DNA of 19,804 nt from Betaproteobacteria bacterium. GTDB lineage: Bacteria > Pseudomonadota > Gammaproteobacteria > Burkholderiales > Rhodocyclaceae. Positions 1 to 8,095 of the stretch are shown in pieces. The translations under genes were made by a program, and so were the position numbers. The stretch covers positions 1 to 19,804 of the forward strand of contig JAIFNM010000150.1 in assembly GCA_020047725.1 (NCBI GenBank). Direction: 5' to 3'. Positions within the stretch are counted from its first letter, which is position 1; every line of letters starts with the position of its first letter. The notes under the pieces were generated by a model. It saw only the letters and a list, made by a program, of their open reading frames with translations, searched no databases and was not told the DNA's origin.

Positions 1-72
1 ATGCTACACGCGGCGTATACGGTCACTCTGGCCGGAGAATCCCTGCGCAATCAGGAAAATCCATCACGATGA
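1..72 (+). mobile_element. C-terminal fragment of IS21-family IstB-like ATPase (partial, enters from left)
   Basis: Frame 1 reads 23 codons to a TGA at 70-72. The peptide contains HAAYTVTLAGESLRNQ, which resembles the extreme C-terminus of IS21 helper ATPases (IstB), where an HNA-x-x-h-x-L-x-GESMRK-like ending is common. Only the last residues are visible, so neither length nor integrity can be judged. The match rests on memory of the family and a short stretch; the ATG at position 1 is probably internal to the real gene. It fits with the other transposase debris nearby. Confidence 0.4.
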
Positions 73-631
73 ACCTCCAGTGCATGCAACAAGGGTTACC
101 CACCGCGCCGCTCGCCTCTGAATTGATGAATCAGCAGGCGGTGGCGCCTTGGATAGCCCTGCCTCGGCGCCTATTTCGCGGCAGCGTGACCGCTGTTTCA
201 GCGATGCGTGAGTTGGCAACCTCGGAAAAGCGGGACAGAAAGGTAGCAGTCTGCCTGGAGCGAAAATAACCGTCCACTCTAAAGCAAAAGCAGCGTCGTT
301 TTGGCTCAACCTGAAAGCACATTATGTACGCTACCGCACAGAGTTCGCGTCTGCATCCGCGCATTCTTGTCAGGTCAGAGATCAGTGATTAAGACAAGCC
401 GGAAAAGCACAATTTTCGAATTGGAGATATCTGACTGTGTCGACGCTTGCCTAGGGCGAAGCATTTATCCATGCAAAGGAAGGGGTTTTTGATGAGGCAG
501 TCAGCATTAGTGCAGGCCCTGAAGTCTCTACATGGATGGATCATCATATCGCATGGTAATAATCACTCGTGTCGCAAATCAATGGAACTCTTTGCTTCTC
601 CTCTATGTGCCCACAAATCGGGAGATATTAA
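73..631. other. Gene-free stretch upstream of the DJ-1 remnant
   Basis: No ORF here has recognisable protein features, and the short ORFs on both strands overlap one another and look like noise. I see no tRNA, rRNA or clear terminator. The end of the stretch carries a good ribosome binding site (GGGAG at 620-624) serving the DJ-1 start at 632. The segment is probably degraded flank of an insertion sequence. Confidence 0.4.
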
Positions 632-1240
632 ATGAAAACATACTCATGGTTCTAACCTCGTATGACCAGCTTACCTATTCGGAGACAAACGCCGGCTTTT
701 GGCCGGATGAGTTTGCCGCGCCATGTTATGTTTTCACGGATGCGGGTGCCACCATTACCTTGGCTTCACCACTCGGTGGGCAACTACCGACTGACCCCAT
801 ACGTGATGACCCCGACGCTCAAACGGAGGCAACCTATCGTTTTAAAGTAGACCCGGCTACTCAGACTGCTTTGGCTTGTAAGCTTCAGCCCGAAAGCATC
901 AAAGCAGAAGAATTTGATGCAGCATTCTATTCCGGAGGTCATGGGCCGCGGTGGGGCCTCGTTGAGGATACGGCGTCGAATGCGCTGACTGGAGCCGCAC
1001 TAGCCGCAGGAAGCCCGCTTGCCGCTGTGTGCCCTGCACCCCCAGCGCTACGGCACCTAGAAAGTGCCGAGGGGGATGCTGTTTTGTACGGAAAGGCAGT
1101 AACCGGTTTGTCAAACATGGAAGAGGCCCCCGGGGTAGTTCCTTTTATGACGAAGGAAATGTTCACTCGAAATGAAAGTGGGTATTCCAAGGCGGCTTCA
1201 AACAAATGCAGGGGACAACTGTTCGCCGGAAGAAAAGCAA
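632..1240 (+). pseudogene. DJ-1/PfpI-family (Hsp31-like) protein, frameshifted and 3'-truncated
   Basis: A class I glutamine-amidotransferase-like fold of the DJ-1/PfpI superfamily is recognisable from VLTSYDQL, GFWPDEFAAPCYVFTDAGA, DPDAQTEAT, AAFYSGGHGP and the nucleophile-elbow region AAVCPAPPALRH. The natural start is the ATG at 632, with GGGAG just upstream. Read from there, the frame gives only MKTYSWF and a stop at 653-655; one missing base near 640 would restore MKT-ILMVLTSYDQL. The His that normally follows the nucleophile Cys (AVCHAP in relatives) is Pro here. About 50-60 C-terminal residues are missing, replaced by the PagL part at about 1220-1240. An in-frame restart at ATG 646 is possible but lacks a ribosome binding site. 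A pseudogene is the most likely reading. Confidence 0.7.
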
Positions 1241-1749
1241 CCGTTTCCATCTTTTACTTGTTGGCCACCCTGTTAGCCACGAATCATGTCGCCCACGCGG
1301 ATGAGTTGGGCATAATGGCCGGGAGTCTGGATGGATATCGCAGCTTGGCCTTGGCCTATCAAACGGCGCCTGTGTGGCAAGCCGTGTTGGCCGACCATCC
1401 CCTCGAAGTGAGTTTGGAATACTCGCTCGGAATGGTGCGTGCTACTGATGGACAATCCAACCGCAATTTGACGCACATTGGCCTTACTCCCTTTGCGCGC
1501 TGGTGGTTTGCCTCGAACACAGGAGTGGAATTGGGTATTGGTGCAAATGTGTTTTCAGGCACCCATCTTGGTAAAAAAGATCTATCGACTGCATTTCAGT
1601 TCGGTAGTTCGATTGGTTTGGTTCATCGTTTCCAAGACACACCGTGGCAACTTGGGCTGCGTCTGACGCACTACTCCAATGCCAGTATCAAGGAGCCAAA
1701 CCCAGGTCAGGACTATATCCAGTTACGAGCCAGCTACCGCTTTCCTTGA
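1147..1749 (+). CDS. pagL: PagL-like lipid A 3-O-deacylase (acyloxyacyl hydrolase), fused behind the DJ-1 remnant
   Basis: PagL enzymes are outer-membrane beta-barrels that remove the 3-O-linked acyl chain of lipid A. The C-terminus shows the family motif HYSNASIKEPNPGQD, with the catalytic His and Ser two residues apart, then the strand YIQLRASYRF. The third catalytic position, normally Glu at or next to this site, reads Gln-Asp, so activity is uncertain. A hydrophobic segment ending AHA-DE (about 1243-1290) looks like a signal peptide with a cleavage site. The open frame runs uninterrupted from 532 through the DJ-1 remnant. In-frame ATGs at 1147 and 1159 are the only plausible starts near PagL, and neither has a strong ribosome binding site. 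The gene seems to have lost its own start and may be silent or expressed only as a fusion. Confidence 0.65.
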   Translation: MTKEMFTRNESGYSKAASNKCRGQLFAGRKATVSIFYLLATLLATNHVAHADELGIMAGSLDGYRSLALAYQTAPVWQAVLADHPLEVSLEYSLGMVRATDGQSNRNLTHIGLTPFARWWFASNTGVELGIGANVFSGTHLGKKDLSTAFQFGSSIGLVHRFQDTPWQLGLRLTHYSNASIKEPNPGQDYIQLRASYRFP

Positions 1750-1784
1750 ATAGTATCTCTCAATGGCTCGGCGTCCTTTGTCTT

Positions 1785-2012
1785 AAAGCGAATCGAACAA
1801 CTCTGGCGACGAAGCCAATGCCCAGAAATTCTGGTGATTGCCTTGAGGTCAAAGTAGTTCTCCGAATCCGCCCATTCACGATACAACAGGGCCAGCGTGA
1901 TAATTGGTTGCGTCGTCGAAGTCACCAGCAAGGTGTATTCGTAGTATGCCGTTGGGACATCGCCTTCGATGAAGGCAAATGTCCCTGTTTTAGAATGAAT
2001 AGGGCACCAGAA
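1785..2012 (-). mobile_element. Fragment of DDE transposase (IS4/IS1380 type)
   Basis: On the minus strand, reading down from about 2012, one frame gives TFAFIEGDVPTAYYEY, LLVTSTTQPIITLALLYREW and ADSENYFDLK. This matches the conserved stretch of IS4/IS1380-like DDE transposases around the catalytic Glu (LVTS...LAxLYRDRADxENxFDELKNQWGWGG). After FD the frame is lost, and a shifted frame (GNHQNFWALASSP) soon stops at 1783-1785. Only about 70 residues remain of a protein of roughly 450. It abuts the 3' end of arcC. Confidence 0.65.
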
Positions 2013-2018
2013 CGATAT

Positions 2019-2933
2019 TCATGGATTGGTGCTGACCTCAGTACCTGCATGGCCTGCGAGCATTTCTTCGATCTGATCCAGAGAACCGATCACCGCCCTT
2101 TTCCCTGTAGACAGAGCAAATTGGCAGGCCGCATCGACTTTCGGGCCCATGGATCCCGCAGGGAAACTGTGTTTTGCCAGTTCTTGGGGCGTTACTTTGT
2201 GAAGAGCGCGTTGTTCAGCCGTTCCCCAATCGAGATAGACCTCAGACACATCAGTCGCTATGACCAGAACATCGGCCTCCAGTTCGTGAGCTAGCAGCCC
2301 ACTACACAAGTCCTTGTCGATAACCGCTTCGACACCATGCAGCGTGCGGCCATCGGCACCGCGGGCGACCGGGATTCCGCCACCACCGGCTGCAATAACC
2401 AATGCGCCGCGTTCAAGTAGCCAGCGAATCGGATCTAGGCCGAGCACACGTATTGGCAGCGGCGACGCAACGACACGCCGGAAACCCTTACCGTCAGGTG
2501 CGATCACCCAGCGCTTTGTCGCTGCAACATGGTCGGCTACTTCTTGCGTATAGACCGGTCCGATAGGTTTGCTGGGGTGTTCGAAAGCCGGATCATTGGC
2601 GTCGACCTCAACGCGGGTCAGCAGGGTGGCAATCGTGCGTGAAGGAGCTAGCAAATTTGCCAATTCCTGCTCAAGCAAATAGCCAATCATTCCGTCCGTC
2701 TCTGCCCCGAGAACATCCAGCGGATAGGTTTCGACGGCCGTGTAGGCGGCACCTTGAAGGGCCAACAGACCGACTTGCGGGCCGTTGCCGTGGGTCAGCA
2801 CCAGTTGATGGGCTGACGCCACGCGAGCTATTTGAGTTGCCGCACGGCGTATATTCTCCAATTGGTTTTCGGCGGATAACGCCTGATCGCGACGCATCAA
2901 AGCATTGCCCCCAAGAGCGATCACCAGCTTCAT
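2019..2933 (-). CDS. arcC: Carbamate kinase, arginine deiminase pathway
   Basis: This 304-residue protein transfers phosphate from carbamoyl phosphate to ADP, making ATP, CO2 and NH3, the last step of the cytoplasmic arginine deiminase pathway. It begins MKLVIALGGNAL, the amino-acid-kinase nucleotide loop, followed by LTHGNGPQVGLLALQ (substrate loop) and VIAAGGGGIPV, all typical of ArcC. Length is normal for the family (about 300-315). Its ATG overlaps the arcB stop by four bases (ATGA), which implies translational coupling. It is the last gene of the arcDABC operon. An IS4/IS1380-like transposase fragment follows immediately, and I see no clear terminator with a T-tract. Confidence 0.95.
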   Translation of the reverse strand: MKLVIALGGNALMRRDQALSAENQLENIRRAATQIARVASAHQLVLTHGNGPQVGLLALQGAAYTAVETYPLDVLGAETDGMIGYLLEQELANLLAPSRTIATLLTRVEVDANDPAFEHPSKPIGPVYTQEVADHVAATKRWVIAPDGKGFRRVVASPLPIRVLGLDPIRWLLERGALVIAAGGGGIPVARGADGRTLHGVEAVIDKDLCSGLLAHELEADVLVIATDVSEVYLDWGTAEQRALHKVTPQELAKHSFPAGSMGPKVDAACQFALSTGKRAVIGSLDQIEEMLAGHAGTEVSTNP

Positions 2934-3928
2934 GCCAGCGTTGCCACGAGCACGGCCTTGATGGTATGCATCCGGTTCTCGGCCTGGGTGAAGACGATTG
3001 ATGCCTCAGATTCGAACACTTCGTCCGTCACCTCAAGCTCGCTTAACCCATGTAGCTCGTGTACCTGACGCCCGACTTCGGTTTCGAGGTTGTGAAACGC
3101 TGGCAGACAATGCATCAAGCGCGTGCGTGCCTTACCGGTTGCCTGCATCAACGCTGTTGTTACCTGGTAGGGCAGCAATTGCTTGATACGCTGCTTCCAC
3201 ATGTCCACCGGTTCGCCCATTGATACCCAGACGTCGGTGTAGAGGAAATCGGCACCTATGACGGCTTTCACGGGATCGGTTTCAATACGAATGCGAGCTC
3301 CGGTGGTGAGCGCCAGCTCGCGCATCTGTGCCACTAGTTCGACCGGTGGTTGCAAATCGGGTGGTGCCGCGATACGTACATCCATGCCCATTTGCGTGCC
3401 GCCAACAAGCAACGAGCAGCCCATGTTGAAGCTGGCATCGCCCAGATAGCAGAACGACAACTCGTGCAGAGGTTTTTCGCCGAACTCTTCCATTGTCATC
3501 AAGTCAGCCAGAACCTGTGTCGGGTGAGCCTCATCGGTTAGGCCGTTCCATACCGGAACGTGCGAGAAACGTGCGATTTCTTCGACTACACTCTGATGAA
3601 ATCCACGGTATTCGATGCCGTCGAAAAGCCGTCCTAGCACTCTGGCCGTATCCTTTAGCGACTCCTTGTGGCCCATTTGCGATCCGGCCGAGTCGAGGTA
3701 GGTCAAGTGGCCGCCTTGGTCATGCACTGCCACCTCAAATGAACAGCGAGTACGTGTTGAAGCTTTCTCGAAAATCAGGGCGATGTTTTTCCCCTTCAAT
3801 CGGGGAATTTCATTGCCGGCGTATTTGGAGCGCTTAAGCTCGGCGGCCAGATCGAGCAGAAATCGGATATCGCGGGGAGAGAAGCCTTTTAAGTCGAGCA
3901 GACTGCGGTTGCGTAGGTTGAAGCTCAT
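2930..3928 (-). CDS. arcB: Ornithine carbamoyltransferase (catabolic)
   Basis: The 332-residue enzyme phosphorolyses citrulline to ornithine and carbamoyl phosphate. Visible motifs are the carbamoyl-phosphate site STRTR (residues 57-61), HPTQ (135-138), FLYTDVWVSMG (about 228-238) and the ornithine-binding HCLP (273-276). Length matches catabolic enzymes of the ADI pathway (about 335). The anabolic ArgF is closely related; the catabolic role is inferred from its place between arcA and arcC. A ribosome binding site AAGGA lies 8 bases before the ATG. The gap to arcA is 27 bp and contains a seven-T run that could be a weak pause site. Confidence 0.95.
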   Translation of the reverse strand: MSFNLRNRSLLDLKGFSPRDIRFLLDLAAELKRSKYAGNEIPRLKGKNIALIFEKASTRTRCSFEVAVHDQGGHLTYLDSAGSQMGHKESLKDTARVLGRLFDGIEYRGFHQSVVEEIARFSHVPVWNGLTDEAHPTQVLADLMTMEEFGEKPLHELSFCYLGDASFNMGCSLLVGGTQMGMDVRIAAPPDLQPPVELVAQMRELALTTGARIRIETDPVKAVIGADFLYTDVWVSMGEPVDMWKQRIKQLLPYQVTTALMQATGKARTRLMHCLPAFHNLETEVGRQVHELHGLSELEVTDEVFESEASIVFTQAENRMHTIKAVLVATLA

Positions 3929-3955
3929 GGTTGATTCCTTTCAAAAAAATTAGTC

Positions 3956-5203
3956 TCAGACTGGATCGCGCTCTATCGGACACGACATGCAGTGGCTGCC
4001 GCCGCGACCGCGACCAAGCTCGCTGCTCGGCATCGTGATCACTTCAACGCCGGCCTTGCGCAGCAAGGTGTTGGTGTAAATGTTGCGGTCGTAAGCCATA
4101 ACCACGCCGGGGGCCAAAGACAACAGGTTGTTGCCGTCGTCCCACTGCTCGCGCTCAGCCTCGTAAGCGTCGCCGCCGGTCGCCACCGTGCGCAGTTTGG
4201 GCAGTCCAAGCGCCTCGGCAACTACTTCGAGGAAGGGTTTGCTTTCGCTACGTACGTCGAGGCTGCCTTCACGTTTGCCCGGACGCAGGCTGTGCACGCG
4301 AATGGCGTCGACCATCTCCGGAAAGACTGTCACCAGGTCGACATCGCAGAAGCTGAATACCGTGTCCATATGCATCGCCCCACGCGATTTGGGAATCTGC
4401 GCGGCGAGGACACGTGTCGCGCCGCCACCGGCGAACAGCTTGCGCGCCAACTGGCTGACGCCCTGCGGCGAACTTCGTTCGCCCATACCGACGAGGACCA
4501 CACCGTTGCCCAGCGGCATCACGTCGCCGCCTTCGAGCGAGGCCAGTCCGTGATCGGTATCCGGATCGCCCCACCAGACTTTTACGTGGCCAGCGAACAG
4601 CGGATGAAAACGATAGACGGCAGCCATCAGCAGCGTTTCCTGCCGACGCGCCGGCCAGAACATTGAGCACAGCACGGCGCCGTCGCCGATCCAGCAACTG
4701 TTGTCGCGGGTGAACAGGGTATTGGGAAGCGGCGGCAGAATCATCTCGACCGGTGCCGCAAAGTGCCCGAGCAGGCCGGCGGGGGCGAAGGGCAGCTCGG
4801 CTCGCGCCAACCCGCCGATCATATGCTCGGCCAGTCTGGCCGGAGACAGTTCTTCCAGCCAGGGACGCAACTGCTCGGCTGTCTCGATATCAATGAAGTC
4901 GGGCGCGAGCTTGCGATCGAGCAGCCAAGCGCGTGCGGTCGGGTCGCTGACGGTCGTCGCCAGTAAATCGTGCAACTCAAGGACTTCGATGCTGCGCTCG
5001 CTCATCACCGTGGTGAAGGCGTCGTGGTCGTTGCGCGCCTGCGTTACCCACAGCACGTCGTCGAACAGCAACTCATGGCAGTTGGCCGGCGTCAGACGCC
5101 GTTGCGCCAGCCCCGGCCGGCATACGATCACCTTGCGCAGGCGACCGACTTCTGAATAAAGACCTTTAGGGCCACTCTTTTGAGCAGTTTTTTCGGCAGT
5201 CAT
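3956..5203 (-). CDS. arcA: Arginine deiminase
   Basis: The enzyme hydrolyses arginine to citrulline and ammonia. The product is 415 residues from the chosen start. Motifs in order: GRLRKVIVCRPG near the N-terminus, NTLFTRDNS (substrate Asp), LEGGDVMPLGNG (catalytic Glu), HMDTVFSFCD (catalytic His), and GGSHCMSCPIERDP at the C-terminus with the nucleophile Cys at about residue 405. The frame is open 16 codons further upstream to 5251, but the ATG at 5203 (MTAEKTAQK) has a GGAGA ribosome binding site 5 to 9 bases before it, and length and alignment fit ADI enzymes from there. It is followed closely by arcB and preceded by arcD with a 116-bp gap. Confidence 0.96.
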   Translation of the reverse strand: MTAEKTAQKSGPKGLYSEVGRLRKVIVCRPGLAQRRLTPANCHELLFDDVLWVTQARNDHDAFTTVMSERSIEVLELHDLLATTVSDPTARAWLLDRKLAPDFIDIETAEQLRPWLEELSPARLAEHMIGGLARAELPFAPAGLLGHFAAPVEMILPPLPNTLFTRDNSCWIGDGAVLCSMFWPARRQETLLMAAVYRFHPLFAGHVKVWWGDPDTDHGLASLEGGDVMPLGNGVVLVGMGERSSPQGVSQLARKLFAGGGATRVLAAQIPKSRGAMHMDTVFSFCDVDLVTVFPEMVDAIRVHSLRPGKREGSLDVRSESKPFLEVVAEALGLPKLRTVATGGDAYEAEREQWDDGNNLLSLAPGVVMAYDRNIYTNTLLRKAGVEVITMPSSELGRGRGGSHCMSCPIERDPV

Positions 5204-5319
5204 TTCATTCTCCGTTTTACATTCAACCGCAGGGTGGCAAGCGAAATGCATCCACCATCAGCGGCAATTCTTACAGGTGCGTTCAGCAGGTTTTCGTGTA
5301 ATTCTCTGTTGGCCACGGC
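5204..5319 (-). other. arcD-arcA intercistronic gap
   Basis: This 116-bp gap is the longest in the arc operon. It contains an imperfect hairpin (GGTGG at 5233-5237 pairing with CCACC at 5252-5256) just upstream of the arcA ribosome binding site. No promoter is obvious. It could tune the amount of ArcA relative to ArcD through mRNA processing or stability, but that is inference only. Confidence 0.3.
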
Positions 5320-6786
5320 TCACAGACTCAGGCGGCCGGTGGCCAGCAGATAGGCCGAGACCACCGCCAGCAGCAACAGCAACACAAGAATCACGCGCTC
5401 GCGAACGCTGAAGGCGCGTTCCTTGCGCTGCTTTTTGGCCAGCAGGTAGAGCGCCGCGCCCGGCGCGTAGAGAAGGGCGCTGAGCAGAAGGTATTTGAGG
5501 CCGGCGGCATAGAGCAGCCACAGGCAATAGACTGCCGCCAGCGCGGCAACCGGTGTGTCGCCGGACTTTTGTGCGCTTTTCTCGCCTTCGCCGCGCCAGG
5601 CCAGCGATAAGCCGTAGATAGCGCTGAACAAATAGGGTATCAGGATCATCGCCGTCGACAGCGAGATCAGCGCCAGATACGAGGCCTTAGAAACCAGGGT
5701 CAGGATCAGGAAGGCCTGGACCATGGCGTTGGTCAGCCACATGGCGTTGGCCGGAACGCCCTGGCTGTTCTGCTTGGCCAGCCAGGCTGGCATCTCGCCG
5801 CCTTTGGCGGGAGTGAATAGCGATTCGGCAGCAAGCAAAGTCCAGGCCAAAAAGCCGCCGCCGACCGAAATGATCAGACCGAGATAGACCAGAATCGCCC
5901 CCCAGGTGCCTACGGCTTTTTCCAGAACAGCGGCCATCGACGGATTCTTGAGCGCGGCCAGCTCGGGTTGCGTGAAGATACCCAGTGACAACAGCGAAAC
6001 GGCCATCAGCAACAACAGGCAGATCAGGAAGCCAATCACCGTGGCGCGGCCGACATCCTCACGTTTCCGGGCTCGAGCCGAATAGACGCTGGCACCTTCG
6101 ATGCCGATGAACACCCAGACGGTCACCAGCATCGTGCTTCTTACCTGTTCAAGAATCGAGCCCAACTTGGCGCTGCCCCAGAAGTCGAGACGGAAGGTGC
6201 TGACCTCGAAGGCCATCGCCACCAGGATGATGAACAGCAGCAGCGGCACTACCTTGGCCAGCGTGACCACGGCATTGAGGGCGGCGGCGCCCTGTATGCC
6301 GCGCAGCACCAGGAAATGAATGATCCACAGAGTAACCGAGGCACCGAGGATCGCCGCCGGGGTATTTCCTTCGCCGAAGGCCGGGAAAAAATAGCCGAGC
6401 GCGGCGAAAGCGGCGACCAGATAGCCGACGTTGCCGATCCAGGCGCTGACCCAGTAGCCCCAGGCCGAGTTGAAGCCTACATATTCGCCCGACAGCGCGC
6501 GGGCATAGGCATAGACCCCGTTGTCGAGATCGGGTTTGCGCAGAGACAGCATCTGGTAAGTGCGTGCCAGCATCAGCATGCCGAAGCCGGTGATCGTCCA
6601 GCCGATGATGATGGCACCGGCACCCGCGCCGTCTGCCATGTTCTGTGGCAAACCGAATATTCCACTGCCGATGATCGAGCCGACGACAAGTGCAACCAGT
6701 AAACCGAGGCCTAACGTGCCGGACGAGCGTGATGAAGCCGAGACGGTTCCTTCAGGAAGCGTCGCAGGTGAATTTGGAGTAACCAT
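5320..6786 (-). CDS. arcD: Arginine/ornithine antiporter
   Basis: This 488-residue inner-membrane protein of the APC superfamily (basic amino acid/polyamine antiporter family) exchanges external arginine for internal ornithine, so the pathway needs no energy for uptake. After a short polar N-terminus, the first membrane segment contains VGSIIGSGIFGLPQNM, the APC helix-1 signature, followed by about a dozen hydrophobic segments (for example AIIIGWTITGFGMLMLA and YLGLIISVGGGFLAWTLLAAES). The ArcD assignment, rather than another basic amino acid antiporter, rests on both sequence style and position as first gene of arcDABC. The start ATG has only a weak GGGA upstream. The C-terminus is hydrophobic (VILVLLLLLAVVSAYLLATG) and complete. 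Confidence 0.93.
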   Translation of the reverse strand: MVTPNSPATLPEGTVSASSRSSGTLGLGLLVALVVGSIIGSGIFGLPQNMADGAGAGAIIIGWTITGFGMLMLARTYQMLSLRKPDLDNGVYAYARALSGEYVGFNSAWGYWVSAWIGNVGYLVAAFAALGYFFPAFGEGNTPAAILGASVTLWIIHFLVLRGIQGAAALNAVVTLAKVVPLLLFIILVAMAFEVSTFRLDFWGSAKLGSILEQVRSTMLVTVWVFIGIEGASVYSARARKREDVGRATVIGFLICLLLLMAVSLLSLGIFTQPELAALKNPSMAAVLEKAVGTWGAILVYLGLIISVGGGFLAWTLLAAESLFTPAKGGEMPAWLAKQNSQGVPANAMWLTNAMVQAFLILTLVSKASYLALISLSTAMILIPYLFSAIYGLSLAWRGEGEKSAQKSGDTPVAALAAVYCLWLLYAAGLKYLLLSALLYAPGAALYLLAKKQRKERAFSVRERVILVLLLLLAVVSAYLLATGRLSL

Positions 6787-7236
6787 GATGTTTTCCCGAA
6801 GAGGTCTTGCAAGAAGACTCGGATGCTTTGCGAACAGAGCCGATGAGCAATACTTGTTTTTGAGCCGGCTCGATAACTGGGCTGGATCAACCTCCTAAGG
6901 TATATGCGGATTTATGTGGTTTCTGTGCGGTAGGCAACATAACCACATTCCGGAGAGGTCGACGCCACATCACTCAATACTCGACGGCGTTTCTTGAACC
7001 AGAGGTCATAGTGTTAAAGCGTGCGAGGTGAGTCGCTGCAACGTCAGAAATACACGATATTGGGCCTGGATCGTGGTGAAACACCGCTTCAGTGAAATGC
7101 ACTTGTCTTCGACGCGCCAAACCATCGTCCAAGTCCGATCACCATCAAGCGTTCGCTGTTGATGACGCCGATCTTGAGTGGGAGCGACCTCACTGGCACG
7201 CAGTCTTATGCCGAAGTTCAGCGATAGTGGCCAGGT
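6787..7236. other. Gene-free region upstream of arcD and truncated IS110 element
   Basis: About 450 bp without a convincing gene. It must hold the arc operon promoter on the minus strand, but I cannot identify it with confidence. The only FNR/ANR-like trace is a half site TTGATC (minus strand, 6885-6890) without its partner. A perfect 10-bp palindrome GAGCCGGCTC lies at 6862-6871, and a perfect 8-bp inverted repeat ATGTGGTT/AACCACAT at 6914-6921/6941-6948. A minus-strand ORF across 7006-7638 has no recognisable family and overlaps the transposase antisense. Confidence 0.4.
6914..6948. repeat. Perfect 8-bp inverted repeat upstream of arcD
   Basis: ATGTGGTT (6914-6921) and AACCACAT (6941-6948) are exact reverse complements separated by 19 bases. 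The repeat lies about 130-160 bases upstream of the arcD start. It could be a regulator site for the arc operon or an end-proximal repeat of the decayed insertion sequence; sequence alone does not decide. Confidence 0.4.
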
Positions 7237-7951
7237 TCTAACTGGCAACTGGCGCGACGAGCACCTGTTCGTGCTCGGCCAGGCGCTGGCCATGTACGAC
7301 GACATCGCCCGGCATCTCGCCGAGTGTGACGCAAAGTTACACACCTTGCTGCGTGGTCTCGGACAACGCAACGTCGATCTGGGCAAGGCCCCGCGGACGG
7401 GCAGCAAGCTCCGCCAGGACTTCGACATCCGCCAAATACTCGCCAACTGGGCCGGTGTGGATCTCACGCGCATCAACGGACTCGGTCTAACGGCGGTGAT
7501 GAAGATTCTGTCCGAGATTGGCACCGACCTGAGCCACTTCGCCACCGTCAAACACTTTTGTTCGTGGCTTGGACTCTGCCCGGGAACCAAGATCAGCGGC
7601 GGCAAGGTCCTCTCGGCCAAGACCAAGCGCTCGGCCAACCGCGTTCGCCAAGCGCTGAAGATGGCGGCGATGAGCCTGCCGCACAGCGACTCCGAACTCG
7701 GCGAATTCTATCGCCTCCTGTGCCGCCGCATGGACAAGCCGCGCGCCAACACCGCCACAGCGCACACGCTCGCCCGCATGCTCTACTTCATGCTGACACG
7801 CGGCGAAGACTTCGTCGACCAGGGACAGCAGCGCTATGAAGAACAGCAGCGCCAGCGTAGCATCGCAGCCCTCAAACGCCGCGCCGCAGCACTCGGGTTC
7901 GAGAAAAATCCGACCCCATGCCCGCATGAAAACACCCTTACCCCGTTCTGA
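7237..7951 (+). mobile_element. IS110-family transposase, N-terminally truncated
   Basis: From about 7237 the frame reads LTGNWRDEHLFVLGQALAMYD and then the C-terminal Transposase_20-type domain: NGLGLTAVMKILSEIG, HFCSWLGLCPGTKISGGKVL, RSANRVRQALKMAAMSL and ARMLYFMLTRGEDFV, ending at TGA 7949-7951. This is the conserved C-terminal half of IS110/IS1111 transposases. The N-terminal RuvC-like DEDD catalytic domain (roughly the first 150-200 residues) is missing, and nothing upstream in any frame resembles it, so the element cannot move by itself. The remaining frame is intact, which suggests fairly recent truncation. Confidence 0.85.
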
Positions 7952-7966
7952 TTCTTAGGAGGAAGT

Positions 7967-8095
7967 TGGTTGTACCTTACCAGCGTGCTTGATCTATTCA
8001 ACCGCGAAATCGTCGGCTGTCGCTAAGGCCGCGCATTAAGGCGGATATTGGAACTTACGCGCTGACCAAGGCCTGGGTCAGGAACTCTACTGACC
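7967..8095 (+). mobile_element. IS3-family transposase OrfB fragment (decayed)
   Basis: The frame at 7967-8026 reads WLYLTSVLDLFNREIVGCR then stop. This matches the DDE integrase core of IS3 OrfB (W-x-YLAxVLDLFSRxIVGW). Homology continues with GRALR, and after a frameshift DIGTYALTKAWVRN, matching the next OrfB block (LVTDALxMAWxRR). One stop and at least one frameshift make it a remnant of about 40 residues. It starts 16 bases after the IS110 transposase stop and ends just before the tilS 3' end. Confidence 0.7.

Noticed and set aside
2004..2032. GCACCA/TGGTGC inverted repeat at the arcC stop as a terminator.
   Set aside because: The 17-base loop, short stem and absence of a T-tract on the transcript side make it a poor terminator.
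1644..2294. Plus-strand frame of 216 codons across the pagL end and arcC.
   Set aside because: It overlaps PagL's C-terminus, the transposase fragment and arcC antisense, and the translation is Arg/Ser-rich noise.
3992..4666. Long plus-strand open frame (224 codons) inside arcA.
   Set aside because: It is an antisense shadow of a strongly conserved arcA, with no family features of its own. The same applies to other long opposite-strand frames in arcA, arcD, tilS, ppa and fadD.
6885..6890. TTGATC (minus strand) as an FNR/ANR site for arcD.
   Set aside because: The second half site (ATCAA at the right distance) is absent, so only a half site remains.
6880..6899. GGGCTGGATCAACCTCCTAAGG resembles the 3' end of 16S rRNA (anti-Shine-Dalgarno region).
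   Set aside because: There is an extra base inside the motif, and the sequence before it has no similarity to 16S helix 45, so it is not an rRNA end.
7006..7638. Minus-strand frame of 210 codons opposite the IS110 transposase.
   Set aside because: Most of it is antisense to the recognisable transposase, and its C-terminal part matches no family I know.
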